Assembly (NCBI RefSeq): GCF_900016645.1
Contig: NZ_CDGJ01000114.1
Source: Acididesulfobacillus acetoxydans
Lineage (GTDB): Bacteria > Bacillota > Desulfitobacteriia > Desulfitobacteriales > Desulfitobacteriaceae
Length of the DNA stretch: 37,536 bases
Direction: 5' to 3' (one strand)
Shown one piece after another: positions 22,744 to 31,484 of the stretch. Below the pieces are notes generated by a model, which worked only from the letters and a program-made list of their open reading frames with translations, was not told the origin of the DNA and did not search any database. Made by a program: the position numbers and the translations under genes. Numbering within the stretch: position 1 is the first letter of the stretch; each line of letters opens with the position of its first letter.

Positions 22744-24039
22744 ATGATGCTTGTACAGGAAAGAAGAGAAGTAATAGTGGTATCTAAACGTGAACCAAAC
22801 GAAACAAATACCTGGTTGGAAAGAGTCAAGCAGGTCGTTTTTGAGACACCGGTGCTTGACATGCATACGCACTTATTTCCTCGCCGGTTTGTTAAACTGG
22901 CCTTGTCCGGGGTGGACGAGTTGCTCACGTATCATTATCTTATCGCGGAAACTCTGAGAATACTTCCCCTGGGCTATGATGAGTATTGGAGTTTAGATAG
23001 AGAACGTCAGGCAGAACTCATCTGGAAGACCTTGTTTGTGGAGAGGACGCCTGTCAGCGAAGCGGCCCGGGGTGTCATTACCGTACTTAAACGATTCGGC
23101 TTGCCCACTGAGGGCAAAAGCCTGGATGATATCCGAAGGGGATGGCCGAATCCGAGCGATGGGGATTATGCGGAGAAAATCCTGGATTTAGCCGGGGTGA
23201 AACAAGTCGTCATGACGAACGATCCTTTTGACCCCCAAGAAAGAGAGATCTGGCTGGCTGCGGGCCCTATGGAAAGCTATTTTCTGGCGGCACTGAGGCT
23301 GGACCCCTTGCTCAATGACTACCAGTCTCTATCCGGGAAGCTAAACAACTGGGGATACCGGGCAGGCTCCGCATTGACTGAGGAGACTGTGGCCGAACTC
23401 CGGCGCTTTCTCAACGAATGGATTGAACGTATGAAGGCGGTTTATGTCGCCGTTTCCTTGCCGGAAACGTTTTCTTTTCCAGACAGCTCAGTCCGCAGCA
23501 CACTTTTGACAGAGGTGGTTTTACCGGTTTGCCGGGCTAAGGATCTCCCGCTGGCCATGATGATCGGAGTCAAACGGGGCGTAAATCCTGCTCTGAGGGA
23601 GGCGGGGGACAGCGTGGGGAAGGCGGATATCCGGGCTGTGGAAAGACTTTGTGCCGGTTTTCCACACAACAAATTTATGGTCACCATGCTGTCACGTGAG
23701 AATCAGCATGAGCTAACGGTTACTGGCCGGAAATTCCGTAATCTTATGGTATTTGGCAGTTGGTGGTTTCTTAACAATCCCAGTTTGGTAGGAGAAATAA
23801 CCCGGATGCGCCTGGAGTTGTTGGGGACATCCTTTATCCCCCAACATTCTGATGCCCGCATTCTGGAGCAGTTGATCTACAAATGGATTCATTCCAAGCA
23901 GGTGATCGCTAAGGTGTTGGCTGAGAAATACGGCGACCTGTCCGAAGCAGGCTGGCCGGTTTCGGAGGAGGACATTCGCCGGGATGTGGAGGCCTTGTTT
24001 GCGGGGAACTTTTGGAGATTCAAAAATTTAAAGTTATAG
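22744..24039 (+). CDS. uxaC: Glucuronate isomerase-like protein (UxaC family, amidohydrolase fold)
   Basis: A 431-residue protein with the UxaC arrangement. An N-terminal metal motif LDMHTHLFP is followed by VDELLTYHYLIAE, VVMTNDPFD, then FGSWWFLNNPSLVGEITRMRLELLG, IPQHSDARILEQLIYKWIHS and an RRDVEALFAGNFWRF tail. UxaC converts D-glucuronate to D-fructuronate (or galacturonate to tagaturonate) in the cytoplasm. The protein is somewhat short (classical UxaC is about 470 residues) and the usual TDSRS is HSDAR, so it is a divergent branch whose substrate may differ. UxuB, UxuA, KdgK and KdgA encoded downstream support a role as the entry step. The start is ATG 22744 or a GTG at 22777; neither has a strong ribosome site. 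Confidence 0.8.
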   Translation: MMLVQERREVIVVSKREPNETNTWLERVKQVVFETPVLDMHTHLFPRRFVKLALSGVDELLTYHYLIAETLRILPLGYDEYWSLDRERQAELIWKTLFVERTPVSEAARGVITVLKRFGLPTEGKSLDDIRRGWPNPSDGDYAEKILDLAGVKQVVMTNDPFDPQEREIWLAAGPMESYFLAALRLDPLLNDYQSLSGKLNNWGYRAGSALTEETVAELRRFLNEWIERMKAVYVAVSLPETFSFPDSSVRSTLLTEVVLPVCRAKDLPLAMMIGVKRGVNPALREAGDSVGKADIRAVERLCAGFPHNKFMVTMLSRENQHELTVTGRKFRNLMVFGSWWFLNNPSLVGEITRMRLELLGTSFIPQHSDARILEQLIYKWIHSKQVIAKVLAEKYGDLSEAGWPVSEEDIRRDVEALFAGNFWRFKNLKL

Positions 24040-24052
24040 GGGGACCGGTGGA

Positions 24053-24877
24053 ATGGAATGGACATTAAGCGCTTTTGGCGATGAGATCGCGCCGGATCTC
24101 GAAACGCAACTAAAGGTCCTGAACAGAAACGGAGTCCGGCATCTTGAGCTGCGCTCAGTCGATGGCAAAGATGTCCTCTCTCTCAGTGATGAGGATATCC
24201 GTGGGATCCGGGTTAAGCTGGAGAAATATGGGGTCGGGGTATCGGCCATCGGATCTCCAATCGGCAAAACACCTATTTCGGAACCCTTTGAATTGACTTT
24301 GACCAGCTTCCAGCGGGTTCTTGCGGTGGCGAAAGAGCTGAAGGCTCCGTTCATCCGGATCTTTTCTTTCTACCTGACTCCGGAGGAGGCCGGCTTCTAT
24401 CGGGATGAGGTGGTTTCCCGGATTGGTCGGCTGGTCGAACTGGCGGAAAAGGAAAAGATTGTCGTACTGCATGAAAATGAAAAGGAGATCTTCGGCGACA
24501 CACCCGAACGTTGTCTGGATATTCTGCGCACGATCAATTCTCCGTTTCTGCGAGCGACTTTTGATCCGGCGAATTTCATTCAAGTGAGGGCTGAGCCTTT
24601 TCCGCACGCCTATCACCTCCTGAAAGAATGGATCGTCTATTACCATGTCAAAGATGCTCTGGCAGCCAATGGACAGGTTTGTCCCGCCGGGCTGGGCGAT
24701 AGCAGGTATCCGGATTTTCTGAGAGAAGTGGTTCGGAAAGGGTTTGAGGGATTTTTTTCCATTGAGCCGCACCTGGCGGATGGCAGCCAGCCCGGTGGGG
24801 GAGAAGAGATGTTTTCTTTAGCGGTAGATTCTTTTAGAGGACTGGTATCTGTTCGGAGGGAGGTTTGCTTAAAATGA
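24053..24877 (+). CDS. Sugar phosphate isomerase/epimerase-like TIM-barrel protein
   Basis: A 274-residue xylose-isomerase-like barrel, only distantly like the one at 9409. Visible motifs are SAFGDEIAPDLETQLKVL at the start, VLHENEKEIFGDTPE (Glu), FDPANFIQV (Asp), YYHVKDA (His) and a late FFSIEPHLA (Glu), which together form the divalent-metal site. The start is ATG 24053 after AGGGGGACCGG. Its stop overlaps the ATG of the next dehydrogenase gene (ATGA), so the two proteins are made together. The pair may isomerise, epimerise or eliminate an oxidised sugar intermediate feeding the glucuronate route. Substrate unknown. Confidence 0.88.
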   Translation: MEWTLSAFGDEIAPDLETQLKVLNRNGVRHLELRSVDGKDVLSLSDEDIRGIRVKLEKYGVGVSAIGSPIGKTPISEPFELTLTSFQRVLAVAKELKAPFIRIFSFYLTPEEAGFYRDEVVSRIGRLVELAEKEKIVVLHENEKEIFGDTPERCLDILRTINSPFLRATFDPANFIQVRAEPFPHAYHLLKEWIVYYHVKDALAANGQVCPAGLGDSRYPDFLREVVRKGFEGFFSIEPHLADGSQPGGGEEMFSLAVDSFRGLVSVRREVCLK

Positions 24878-25917
24878 ACAAAAAATTGCGCTTTGGCATC
24901 ATCGGCTGCGGGGTTATCTCCAAGACGCACGTGTACGCCATTCAACAGGCGGGTGGTGAGTTGGTCGCTTGCGCGGACGTGGTGCCGGAAAAAGCAGAAG
25001 TTCTGGCCGGTGCCTGGGGGGCCGATGTGTACAGCAATTACCGGGAGATGTTGCAGAGAAGTGATATCGACGTGGTCAATATCTGCACTCCGAGCGGAAT
25101 GCATGCCGATATGACGGTGGAAGCGAGCCGGCAGAGAAAACATGTGATCGTCGAGAAACCTATGGACATTACTCTGGCTCAAGCCGATCGGATGATCACG
25201 GCCTGCCGCGAGAACGGAGTCAAGTTGGCCGTTATTTCCCAGCACCGCTTTGATCCATCGACGGTGTATCTTAAACGGGCGGTCACGGAGGGCCGGCTGG
25301 GGAGGTTGGCCCTGGGCGATGCCTCCGTCAAGTGGTTCCGGACTCAGGCCTATTATGACAGCGGGGAATGGCGCGGGACCTGGGCACTTGACGGCGGAGG
25401 CGCTCTGATGAACCAGGCGATTCATACGGTGGATCTTCTGCAGTACATTATGGGCGATGTGGCTTCGATCAGTGCCAACACCGCCACCCTGGGACACGAA
25501 CGCATTGAAGTGGAAGATGTGGCGACAGCCACCGTTAAATTCCGCTCAGGCGCTCTGGGTACGATCGTGGCGACAACCTGTGCTTACCCGGGACTCAGTG
25601 CCCGGCTGGAAGTTCACGGGGACAAGGGGTCTGCCGTGATTGATGCGGACAAATTGGTCTATTTCCACACAGTCGCTGAGCAGGCGGAGAAAGAACGGCC
25701 GGGGTCGCCGGAAAGTGCCGAGGGCGGTGACGCCCCCACTGCCGTGAATCCGGGCGGACTGGATCCCTGGGCGCATGGACAACAGGTGAAAGATATGGTT
25801 GAGGCCATTCGGGAAGACCGGGAGTCTTTGGTCAACGGAGAAGAGGGAAGGAAGCCTTTAAGGATCGTTTTGGCTCTTTACCAAGCGATGAAGACGGGCC
25901 AAACGGTTGAGTTATAG
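24874..25917 (+). CDS. Gfo/Idh/MocA-family sugar oxidoreductase
   Basis: A 347-residue NAD(P)-dependent dehydrogenase. The N-terminus reads LRFGIIGCGVISKTH (nucleotide-binding loop), followed by NICTPSGMHADM, VEKPMDIT with the conserved Lys, and ALMNQAIHTVDLLQYIMGDV in the substrate domain. The start is ATG 24874, overlapping the upstream stop and preceded by GGAGGGAGG; the TTG at 24865 is closer to that site and less likely. It is coupled to the TIM-barrel gene just before it and forms the second such pair in the window. It probably oxidises a ring hydroxyl of the imported uronoside or sugar, but the substrate is not deducible. Confidence 0.92.
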   Translation: MNKKLRFGIIGCGVISKTHVYAIQQAGGELVACADVVPEKAEVLAGAWGADVYSNYREMLQRSDIDVVNICTPSGMHADMTVEASRQRKHVIVEKPMDITLAQADRMITACRENGVKLAVISQHRFDPSTVYLKRAVTEGRLGRLALGDASVKWFRTQAYYDSGEWRGTWALDGGGALMNQAIHTVDLLQYIMGDVASISANTATLGHERIEVEDVATATVKFRSGALGTIVATTCAYPGLSARLEVHGDKGSAVIDADKLVYFHTVAEQAEKERPGSPESAEGGDAPTAVNPGGLDPWAHGQQVKDMVEAIREDRESLVNGEEGRKPLRIVLALYQAMKTGQTVEL

Positions 25918-26066
25918 GCCGGACGCTGTGAGGCTGAAGGAAGATTCAAGGGGCCAAGGTTGAGAGGCGAGCGGTAAGGGGGTGTTGTCGCGCTGTTGTT
26001 TTGCCCGCACAATGAACGGGCTTAGCTAAGATGGGCAGAATTCTCAAAAAAAGGGGGAAAAAGTCT

Positions 26067-27239
26067 ATGAAGAAAATCTCCGTATTTCTCAGTCTCGTGG
26101 TTATTCTGGCACTGGCTCTGGTAGGGTGTGGAAGCAACGCTCCCCAGACCTCCAATGCCCCGAGCGGTTCCCAACCGGTTACCATTACATTTTACAGTCT
26201 GGGTGGAACTGACAACTATTTCCACGACATTTTGGTGCCAATGTTTGAGAAGGCGACCAAAGGTAAATACAAAGTCCAGTATGGTCGGGGTCCTTGGCAG
26301 CAGATCGTCAACAAGATTAAGTCCGAAGGAAACAAAGTGGATATCGACGTCCTGGCCACAGGGCTGGATGGTCTGGCCGGTGGGATGCAAGCCGGTGTCT
26401 GGCAGCAATTGAATCCGGCTTACGCCCAGGATATTCACTATAGTGAACTGAACAAATTCGGTAAGGCCTACACTGATCTCTTCCAGGGTTATGGAGTTCC
26501 GGCCTTTACCTCCTATGGCGGTCCCATGCTCGTGTACAACAGTGATAAGGTGAAGCAGCCGCCGACGACCTACGCTGAACTGCAGAGTTGGGTGGCGGCC
26601 CATCCCGGCAAGTTCATGTATGCGACAGTACCTACGAGTGGTCCGGCTCGGGGCTTGTATTTTGGGCTGATCCACTCCTTAGGCGAAAACGTCAATAAGC
26701 CGGATAGTTTGAACCAAACGTGGAATTATCTCACGACCTTGGGTAAGAACATCACCAGCTATCCGGCTGCTACCGGGGACACTTTTAAGTTCCTCAACGA
26801 CGGCACCATCTACATTGCTCCGCATCTGCCGGGCTGGTATGCGCAACAGGTTGCGGACGGAACGCTCGCCAAGAATATTAAGGCGGTTATGTTAACCGGA
26901 GTGCCGCAATTCTTGGATGCCCAATTCTACGTCATGCCCAAGAATATCTCAGCGGACGCCCAAAAAGCGGCCTTGGCTTTCATCAATTTTGCTATGTCCA
27001 AAGAGGCGCAATCACAGCTGTACGCGATCGTCTACCCGCCGACGAACCAGGATGCCTCGGTAGCTCAGATGCTTCCTCAATACAGGGCTCGGTATGAAAA
27101 ACAGTTGGCTGCCATTCCGCCTCAGCTGAAGTCTGGAAATAACCTGATCATTCCTGCGGATTCCTTGTTGTTCCCGAATTCGGAGGTGACTTTGGCCCAT
27201 TACAAACTTTGGCAAGAAAAGATTCAGGCTAACAAATAA
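26067..27239 (+). CDS. ABC transporter substrate-binding lipoprotein (family 1, polyamine/iron/sugar-acid type)
   Basis: A 390-residue binding protein with a lysine-rich start, hydrophobic segment and lipobox LVGC. The mature part carries a type II periplasmic-binding fold: VTITFYSLGGTDNYFHDILVPMFEK, KVDIDVLATG, GPMLVYNSDKVKQPPTTYAEL and QFYVMPKNISADAQKAALAFINF. The ATG at 26067 (after AAAAAAGGGGG) is preferred to 26031, because it places the positive charges directly before the signal helix. Its companions are a PotA/FbpC-type ATPase and two short permeases. Homologues carry polyamines, iron, thiamine, phosphonates and some sugar acids; the operon context favours a uronate or oligouronide. 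Confidence 0.9.
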   Translation: MKKISVFLSLVVILALALVGCGSNAPQTSNAPSGSQPVTITFYSLGGTDNYFHDILVPMFEKATKGKYKVQYGRGPWQQIVNKIKSEGNKVDIDVLATGLDGLAGGMQAGVWQQLNPAYAQDIHYSELNKFGKAYTDLFQGYGVPAFTSYGGPMLVYNSDKVKQPPTTYAELQSWVAAHPGKFMYATVPTSGPARGLYFGLIHSLGENVNKPDSLNQTWNYLTTLGKNITSYPAATGDTFKFLNDGTIYIAPHLPGWYAQQVADGTLAKNIKAVMLTGVPQFLDAQFYVMPKNISADAQKAALAFINFAMSKEAQSQLYAIVYPPTNQDASVAQMLPQYRARYEKQLAAIPPQLKSGNNLIIPADSLLFPNSEVTLAHYKLWQEKIQANK

Positions 27240-27246
27240 CCGCATG

Positions 27247-27284
27247 GAGTGTAACGGCCCCGGCGTCGCGGGGCCGTTACACTC
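27247..27284 (+). promoter_or_regulatory. Intercistronic hairpin between binding protein and ATPase genes
   Basis: A perfect 16-bp inverted repeat (GAGTGTAACGGCCCCG / CGGGGCCGTTACACTC) around a six-base GCGTCG loop begins seven bases after the binding-protein stop. There is no T-run, so it is not a simple terminator. Such structures protect the 3' end of binding-protein mRNA after processing and let it be made in excess over the membrane subunits. That role is inferred. Confidence 0.75.
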
Positions 27285-27305
27285 TGGACAGGGAGGCAGA
27301 AGAGC

Positions 27306-28403
27306 ATGAGCCCGCAGAATCCTGCCGGTGCTCAAACGAGCACCAGCGTGCAAATTGAACATGTCACAAAAAGATTCGGTAACACCACTGCTGTCAATGA
27401 CGTCAGCCTGAATATTAAAAGCGGTGAATTCATGTCACTGCTGGGGCCGAGTGGATGCGGTAAGACCACTTTGCTGTCGATGATTCTCGGGATACTGGAT
27501 GTGACAGATGGGGAAATCTCTTTCAACGCGACCCGGGTGGACGACATCCCCATGCATAAACGGGATGTGGGCATGGTCTTTCAAAACTATGCCCTATTTC
27601 CGCATATGAGTATCCGGAACAATGTGGGTTTCGGTCTGGATATGCGTAAAGTTCCCAAGAAGGAACGGGAAAAACGGGTGGAAGACGCTTTATCTCTCGT
27701 TCAGCTCGAGACTTTGGCGGAGCGCTATCCGAAGCAGTTGAGCGGTGGGCAGCAACAGCGGGTTGCGTTGGCCCGGGCTTTGGTCGTGAGGCCCAAGGTA
27801 CTCCTCTTAGATGAGCCATTAAGCAATTTAGATGCCAAGCTGCGCAAAGAGATGCGGATCCAGCTCAAACGTTTGCATCAAGATTTGGGAATTACGACCA
27901 TCTATGTCACCCATGATCAAGAAGAAGCCCTTTCCTTGTCCACTCAGGTTGCGGTTATGTCGCAGGGGGTCGTGCAGCAAATCGGTACACCGCAAGAAAT
28001 CTTCCTACATCCTTGCAATCAGTTTGTAGCCAACTTCATCGGCTATGCCAATTTTTTTGAAGGCCGTCTGGAGGGGGAATCCGGGGATAACTTCATCTTC
28101 CGCTCAGAAGATGGATTGGTTTTGGCAACCAAAAAGGATCAGGCGCACTCTGTCGGAGATTCTGTTTTGCTGACGATCAAACCAGAAAACATAAAGCTGG
28201 TGGAGGGTCTCAGTGGACGAAACTCAGTCGGGGGACGGGTTGTGGTGAGTGATTATGTAGGCAATACCACAGGCTACGAAGTCCTTTCCGAATTCGGGGA
28301 CCATCTCAAGGTCAATGTCTTAGGTTTTGAATCTTTTCCGGAGGGAACGGAATTGACTCTTTATCTTGATCCAGCCCACTTACTTATGGTCGCGAAGGAG
28401 TGA
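27306..28403 (+). CDS. ABC transporter ATP-binding protein (PotA/FbpC/UgpC-like)
   Basis: A 365-residue ATPase with Walker A GPSGCGKTT (Lys53), Q-loop VFQNYALFPH, signature LSGGQQQ (residues 145-151), Walker B VLLLDEPLSNLD (Glu170) and H-loop VTHDQEEALS, followed by a C-terminal TOBE-like regulatory region from ~residue 275. All catalytic residues are intact. The start is ATG 27306 behind GGGAGGC. It drives the importer made of the preceding lipoprotein and the two following permeases; six bases separate it from the first permease gene. Confidence 0.94.
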   Translation: MSPQNPAGAQTSTSVQIEHVTKRFGNTTAVNDVSLNIKSGEFMSLLGPSGCGKTTLLSMILGILDVTDGEISFNATRVDDIPMHKRDVGMVFQNYALFPHMSIRNNVGFGLDMRKVPKKEREKRVEDALSLVQLETLAERYPKQLSGGQQQRVALARALVVRPKVLLLDEPLSNLDAKLRKEMRIQLKRLHQDLGITTIYVTHDQEEALSLSTQVAVMSQGVVQQIGTPQEIFLHPCNQFVANFIGYANFFEGRLEGESGDNFIFRSEDGLVLATKKDQAHSVGDSVLLTIKPENIKLVEGLSGRNSVGGRVVVSDYVGNTTGYEVLSEFGDHLKVNVLGFESFPEGTELTLYLDPAHLLMVAKE

Positions 28404-28409
28404 ACGGGA

Positions 28410-29282
28410 ATGAAGGCTGATCATCAGGACACGGGGCATTTCCAGAAGGACACCTTGCTGCTGTTGCCATCATTGCTTCCCCTTCTTCTCATTTTTCTTT
28501 ATCCGCTGATCCAAGGAATTCTGTTAACGTTGCACAAAAATGGGGAAGCTGGCTTTACTTTCTACAATTATATTCAGTTCTTTACGGTGCGGGATTTCTC
28601 TAATACGATCTTTCGCACGCTGGTTTTGGTCATTCCGTCCTCCATCTTGGAGATGACTTTGGCTTTTGCCATGGCCTACCATTTGCGCAAGCCGATTCGG
28701 GGTAAGGGGTTGCTAAACGGCTTGATCATGTTCCCTCTGACCCTGGGACCTCTGATCGTGGCCGTGGGGATGATTGACTTTTTCAAGCCGAACGGCTGGT
28801 TTAACTTGTTTCTCATGCATTTGGGCATCCTCCACCAGCCGGCCCAATTACTCTATAATTTCTGGGGGACCTTTATCTCCCTCACGATTTTGGGGGTTGG
28901 ATTCATATTTTCCAATTTAGTCGGCTTGATGGATTCGATCGATCCCAGCTTCGAGCAAGCAGCCCGTTCTTTGGGAGCTAACGGGTTTCAGACCTTCATC
29001 CGGGTTTTTTATCCTCTGATTCGTTCAGGAGTGTGGAATATTTTCTCGCTCAATGTCATCATGCAGTTGGCTGTCTACTCGTCTGCGATTATTGTGGGAA
29101 ATCCGGCCTCCAGCACCCGGGTCTTTTCCGTGGTGGCATTTGAGCAGGCCATGCAGTATTTCAATTACAATATGGCGGAGACCATCGCGGTGATTATGGC
29201 CGCGGTGCAGTTTATTTGTTTGGGCGTTGTTCATTACATTCGCAAGAAGGGCTATGTCGGTTCTGCGTCGACGTTCAAGTGA
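28410..29282 (+). CDS. ABC transporter permease, first subunit (PotB-like)
   Basis: A 290-residue inner-membrane protein with six or so hydrophobic helices. The first is LLLLPSLLPLLLIFLYPLIQGILL, and an EAA-type ATPase-contact loop follows at SIDPSFEQAARSLGANGFQTFIRVFYPLI (residues ~175-205). It belongs to the binding-protein-dependent transport family that partners PotA-like ATPases. The start is ATG 28410 just after the ATPase stop, with AAGGAG overlapping that gene's end. The second permease begins 13 bases after its stop. Confidence 0.92.
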   Translation: MKADHQDTGHFQKDTLLLLPSLLPLLLIFLYPLIQGILLTLHKNGEAGFTFYNYIQFFTVRDFSNTIFRTLVLVIPSSILEMTLAFAMAYHLRKPIRGKGLLNGLIMFPLTLGPLIVAVGMIDFFKPNGWFNLFLMHLGILHQPAQLLYNFWGTFISLTILGVGFIFSNLVGLMDSIDPSFEQAARSLGANGFQTFIRVFYPLIRSGVWNIFSLNVIMQLAVYSSAIIVGNPASSTRVFSVVAFEQAMQYFNYNMAETIAVIMAAVQFICLGVVHYIRKKGYVGSASTFK

Positions 29283-29295
29283 GGAGGAAGAAAAG

Positions 29296-30156
29296 ATGCA
29301 TGCCGGATCACGGACAGTAAGAACGCATCGGTACAAGTGGCGGCAGATCCTGTGGAATTTCCTCAAAGCTTTGCCGTTTTGGCTTTTGATTGGCGGATTT
29401 ATCCTGATTATCCTGGGCATGACCGTGACGGTTTTCCTCAGCGCCTTTTCCACGCATTGGTTCGGGACGGTTTTACCGGCCGGTTTCACTTTCTCTTGGT
29501 TTACCAAGGCCTGGAGTGAATACGATATCTGGCTCTACTTCAAACTGTCTTTGGAGACGACTTTTATTGCCACGGCCATCTCTCTGGTGCTCAGCGTGCC
29601 GGGGGCTTATGTCTTTGCCCGGCGGGATTTTCCCTTAAAAAGTTTCCTCTTAGGTTTTTATCAACTGCCTTTCATGCTGCCGGAATTAGCTTATGCTTTG
29701 CCTGTGGCTGCTATCTTTTATAAGCTGGGACTGGCCGAGACGTTTACGGGACTGATTATCGTTCAACTCCTGGTGGGAATTCCTTTTTCCATGGTCATTC
29801 TTATCCCTTTCATCGAAGCGCTGGATCCGAGACTGGAAATTGCGGCCCAATCGTTGGGAGCAGACAGGTTGCGCATGTTTTCCAGGATTGTCGTGCCTCA
29901 GCTGATTCCCGGTATTACAGCGTCCGCCATCAACATTTTCATCCGCATGTTTGGAGCCTTTGTGGTAATTCTGCTCATTTCCGGACCGAAAATGCAGACC
30001 CTCAATGTCATGGTCTTCAGTGTTCTGAGTGCCACAGGATCGCAGCCCCAGCCGATGCTGGACAGTTTGACGCTTTCTCTCATGCTTCCACTGTTGTTGT
30101 TCACTTTCCTGAGCATGTGGGTGTCCCGGCGCTTGCAGCGACGGGTCGGAAAATAG
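29296..30156 (+). CDS. ABC transporter permease, second subunit (PotC-like)
   Basis: A 286-residue membrane protein. Its hydrophobic helices begin with ALPFWLLIGGFILIILGMTVTVFL; a large middle region includes YVFARRDFPLKSFLLGFYQLPFMLPEL, and the EAA loop is EALDPRLEIAAQSLGADRLRMFSRIVVPQLIPG. The start is ATG 29296, nine bases after GGAGGAAG; the frame from 29227 would overlap the first permease and lacks a ribosome site. It completes the importer. The gene is followed by a ~190-base gap before the M24-like gene, with no terminator seen. Confidence 0.92.
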   Translation: MHAGSRTVRTHRYKWRQILWNFLKALPFWLLIGGFILIILGMTVTVFLSAFSTHWFGTVLPAGFTFSWFTKAWSEYDIWLYFKLSLETTFIATAISLVLSVPGAYVFARRDFPLKSFLLGFYQLPFMLPELAYALPVAAIFYKLGLAETFTGLIIVQLLVGIPFSMVILIPFIEALDPRLEIAAQSLGADRLRMFSRIVVPQLIPGITASAINIFIRMFGAFVVILLISGPKMQTLNVMVFSVLSATGSQPQPMLDSLTLSLMLPLLLFTFLSMWVSRRLQRRVGK

Positions 30157-30347
30157 ACGATTGTTGGAATGTGAACGAAACGTATTTTGGGCATTACCCG
30201 CAATGGATGCTTATGTCTGTATGAAAATAAGACGGGGAAGGGCCTGCCGGTGATCTGACTCTGTTTTGCGGAGAGAGGTTGAGCGGGGCTTTGCGGAGAG
30301 TATTGGTCAATTGTGATTTTCGAAGTAATTTTGTGGGATGTGTTCTT

Positions 30348-31427
30348 GTGGAGAGGGAAGTTCAAGATAAGTTGGGTTTGGTGAGAAAAATGTTAGCACG
30401 CCTTGGCTATGACGGCGTGTTTGTAGAGTCACCTTTAAACTTGGCCTGGTTGACGGCCGGCAGGTTTTTCGTCAATATTACCGCACCTCTGGCGGGAACC
30501 GTCATCTGGATCGGTTCGGACGAAAGTGTGCTCATAGCCAACAATATCGAGGCCTCAAGGCTCTGGCTGGAGGAGGGGATAGCAGGGGCCTGCAACCGGA
30601 TTCTGAGTTATCCCTGGTACGAGGAGTCGAGGATGCGGGAACTCAAACAGTCCTGCGCTGAAGGTTGGCGAACGGCCACTGACGGGACGCTGTCAGAGGA
30701 ATTTCAGAAGCTTCGCTTGGTCCTCAATGCCTCGGAAGAAGCGCGTTTTGCCAGTCTTGGACAAATGGCTGCCCAAGCTCTGGAAAGTGTCTGTCAGGTT
30801 TTTGAGCCGGGGGAGACGGAATTCCGGGTGGCAGGCCGCCTGAGCAAGGCCTGTCAGGAGCGGGGCCTGGAACCGGTGCTTTGTCTGGTGGGAGCGGATG
30901 CCCGGGCCTTGGCGTACCGCCATCCTCTGCCGACGGCCAATCCGGTGGAGAGGTATGCGGTGATAGCTCTCGGGGCAAGAAAGTGGGGCTTGGTGGCGTC
31001 CCTCACCAGGGCGGTTCATTTCGGTCCGTTGCCCGGTGAACTCAGAGAGAGGCAGGAGGCGGTCGTGGAAGTGGATGCTGTCATGATCTCCGCTTCCAGG
31101 CCCGGCACGCGGTTGAACCGGGTCCTGCGCTCCGGGGCGGAAGCCTACGCGCGCTTGGGTTATCCCGGTGAATGGACTGCACATCACCAGGGAGGTGTCG
31201 CCGGCTACCAGTCCAGGGAAATCAAGGCCACACCGGAATCAACGTTCGTGCTTGCCGTAGATCAGGCGCTCGCTTGGAATCCAAGCATCCGCGGGACTAA
31301 GTCGGAGGATACGATCCTCCTCGGGGCAAACGGCCCCAGGATGTTGACGAGAACCGAACTGTTCCCGGAGGTGGTCGTGACCGTGGGCGACGAGAGAATC
31401 GCCCGGCCGCTGATCTTAGAACGTTAG
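30348..31427 (+). CDS. M24 (Xaa-Pro peptidase/creatinase fold) homologue with altered active site
   Basis: A ~359-residue pita-bread-fold protein. The N-terminal creatinase-like domain begins EREVQDKLGLVRKMLARLGYDGVFVESPLNLAWLTAG, and the catalytic-type domain starts near LVLNASEEARFASLG. In true M24 metallopeptidases the block after '...D.GA...GY.sD.TR' supplies two metal aspartates. Here it reads VIALGARKWGLVASLTRAVHFG, lacking both. HHQGGVAGYQSRE and NPSIRGTKSEDTIL keep the His and a Glu. It may therefore be a metal-free hydrolase like creatinase, or a non-catalytic protein. GTG 30348 is my choice because the protein family usually begins at ...REVQ.KL; TTG 30279 is an alternative adding 23 residues. 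Its place in a uronate operon is unexplained. Confidence 0.8.
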   Translation: MEREVQDKLGLVRKMLARLGYDGVFVESPLNLAWLTAGRFFVNITAPLAGTVIWIGSDESVLIANNIEASRLWLEEGIAGACNRILSYPWYEESRMRELKQSCAEGWRTATDGTLSEEFQKLRLVLNASEEARFASLGQMAAQALESVCQVFEPGETEFRVAGRLSKACQERGLEPVLCLVGADARALAYRHPLPTANPVERYAVIALGARKWGLVASLTRAVHFGPLPGELRERQEAVVEVDAVMISASRPGTRLNRVLRSGAEAYARLGYPGEWTAHHQGGVAGYQSREIKATPESTFVLAVDQALAWNPSIRGTKSEDTILLGANGPRMLTRTELFPEVVVTVGDERIARPLILER

Positions 31428-31484
31428 ACAAAACCGTCAGAAAATTGTCCATGAGACAGGAGAACAAGCGGGAGGAATAAGGTT

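Noticed and set aside
24640..25497. 285-residue minus-strand ORF across the second TIM-barrel/dehydrogenase pair
   Set aside because: Antisense shadow spanning two recognised, translationally coupled genes.
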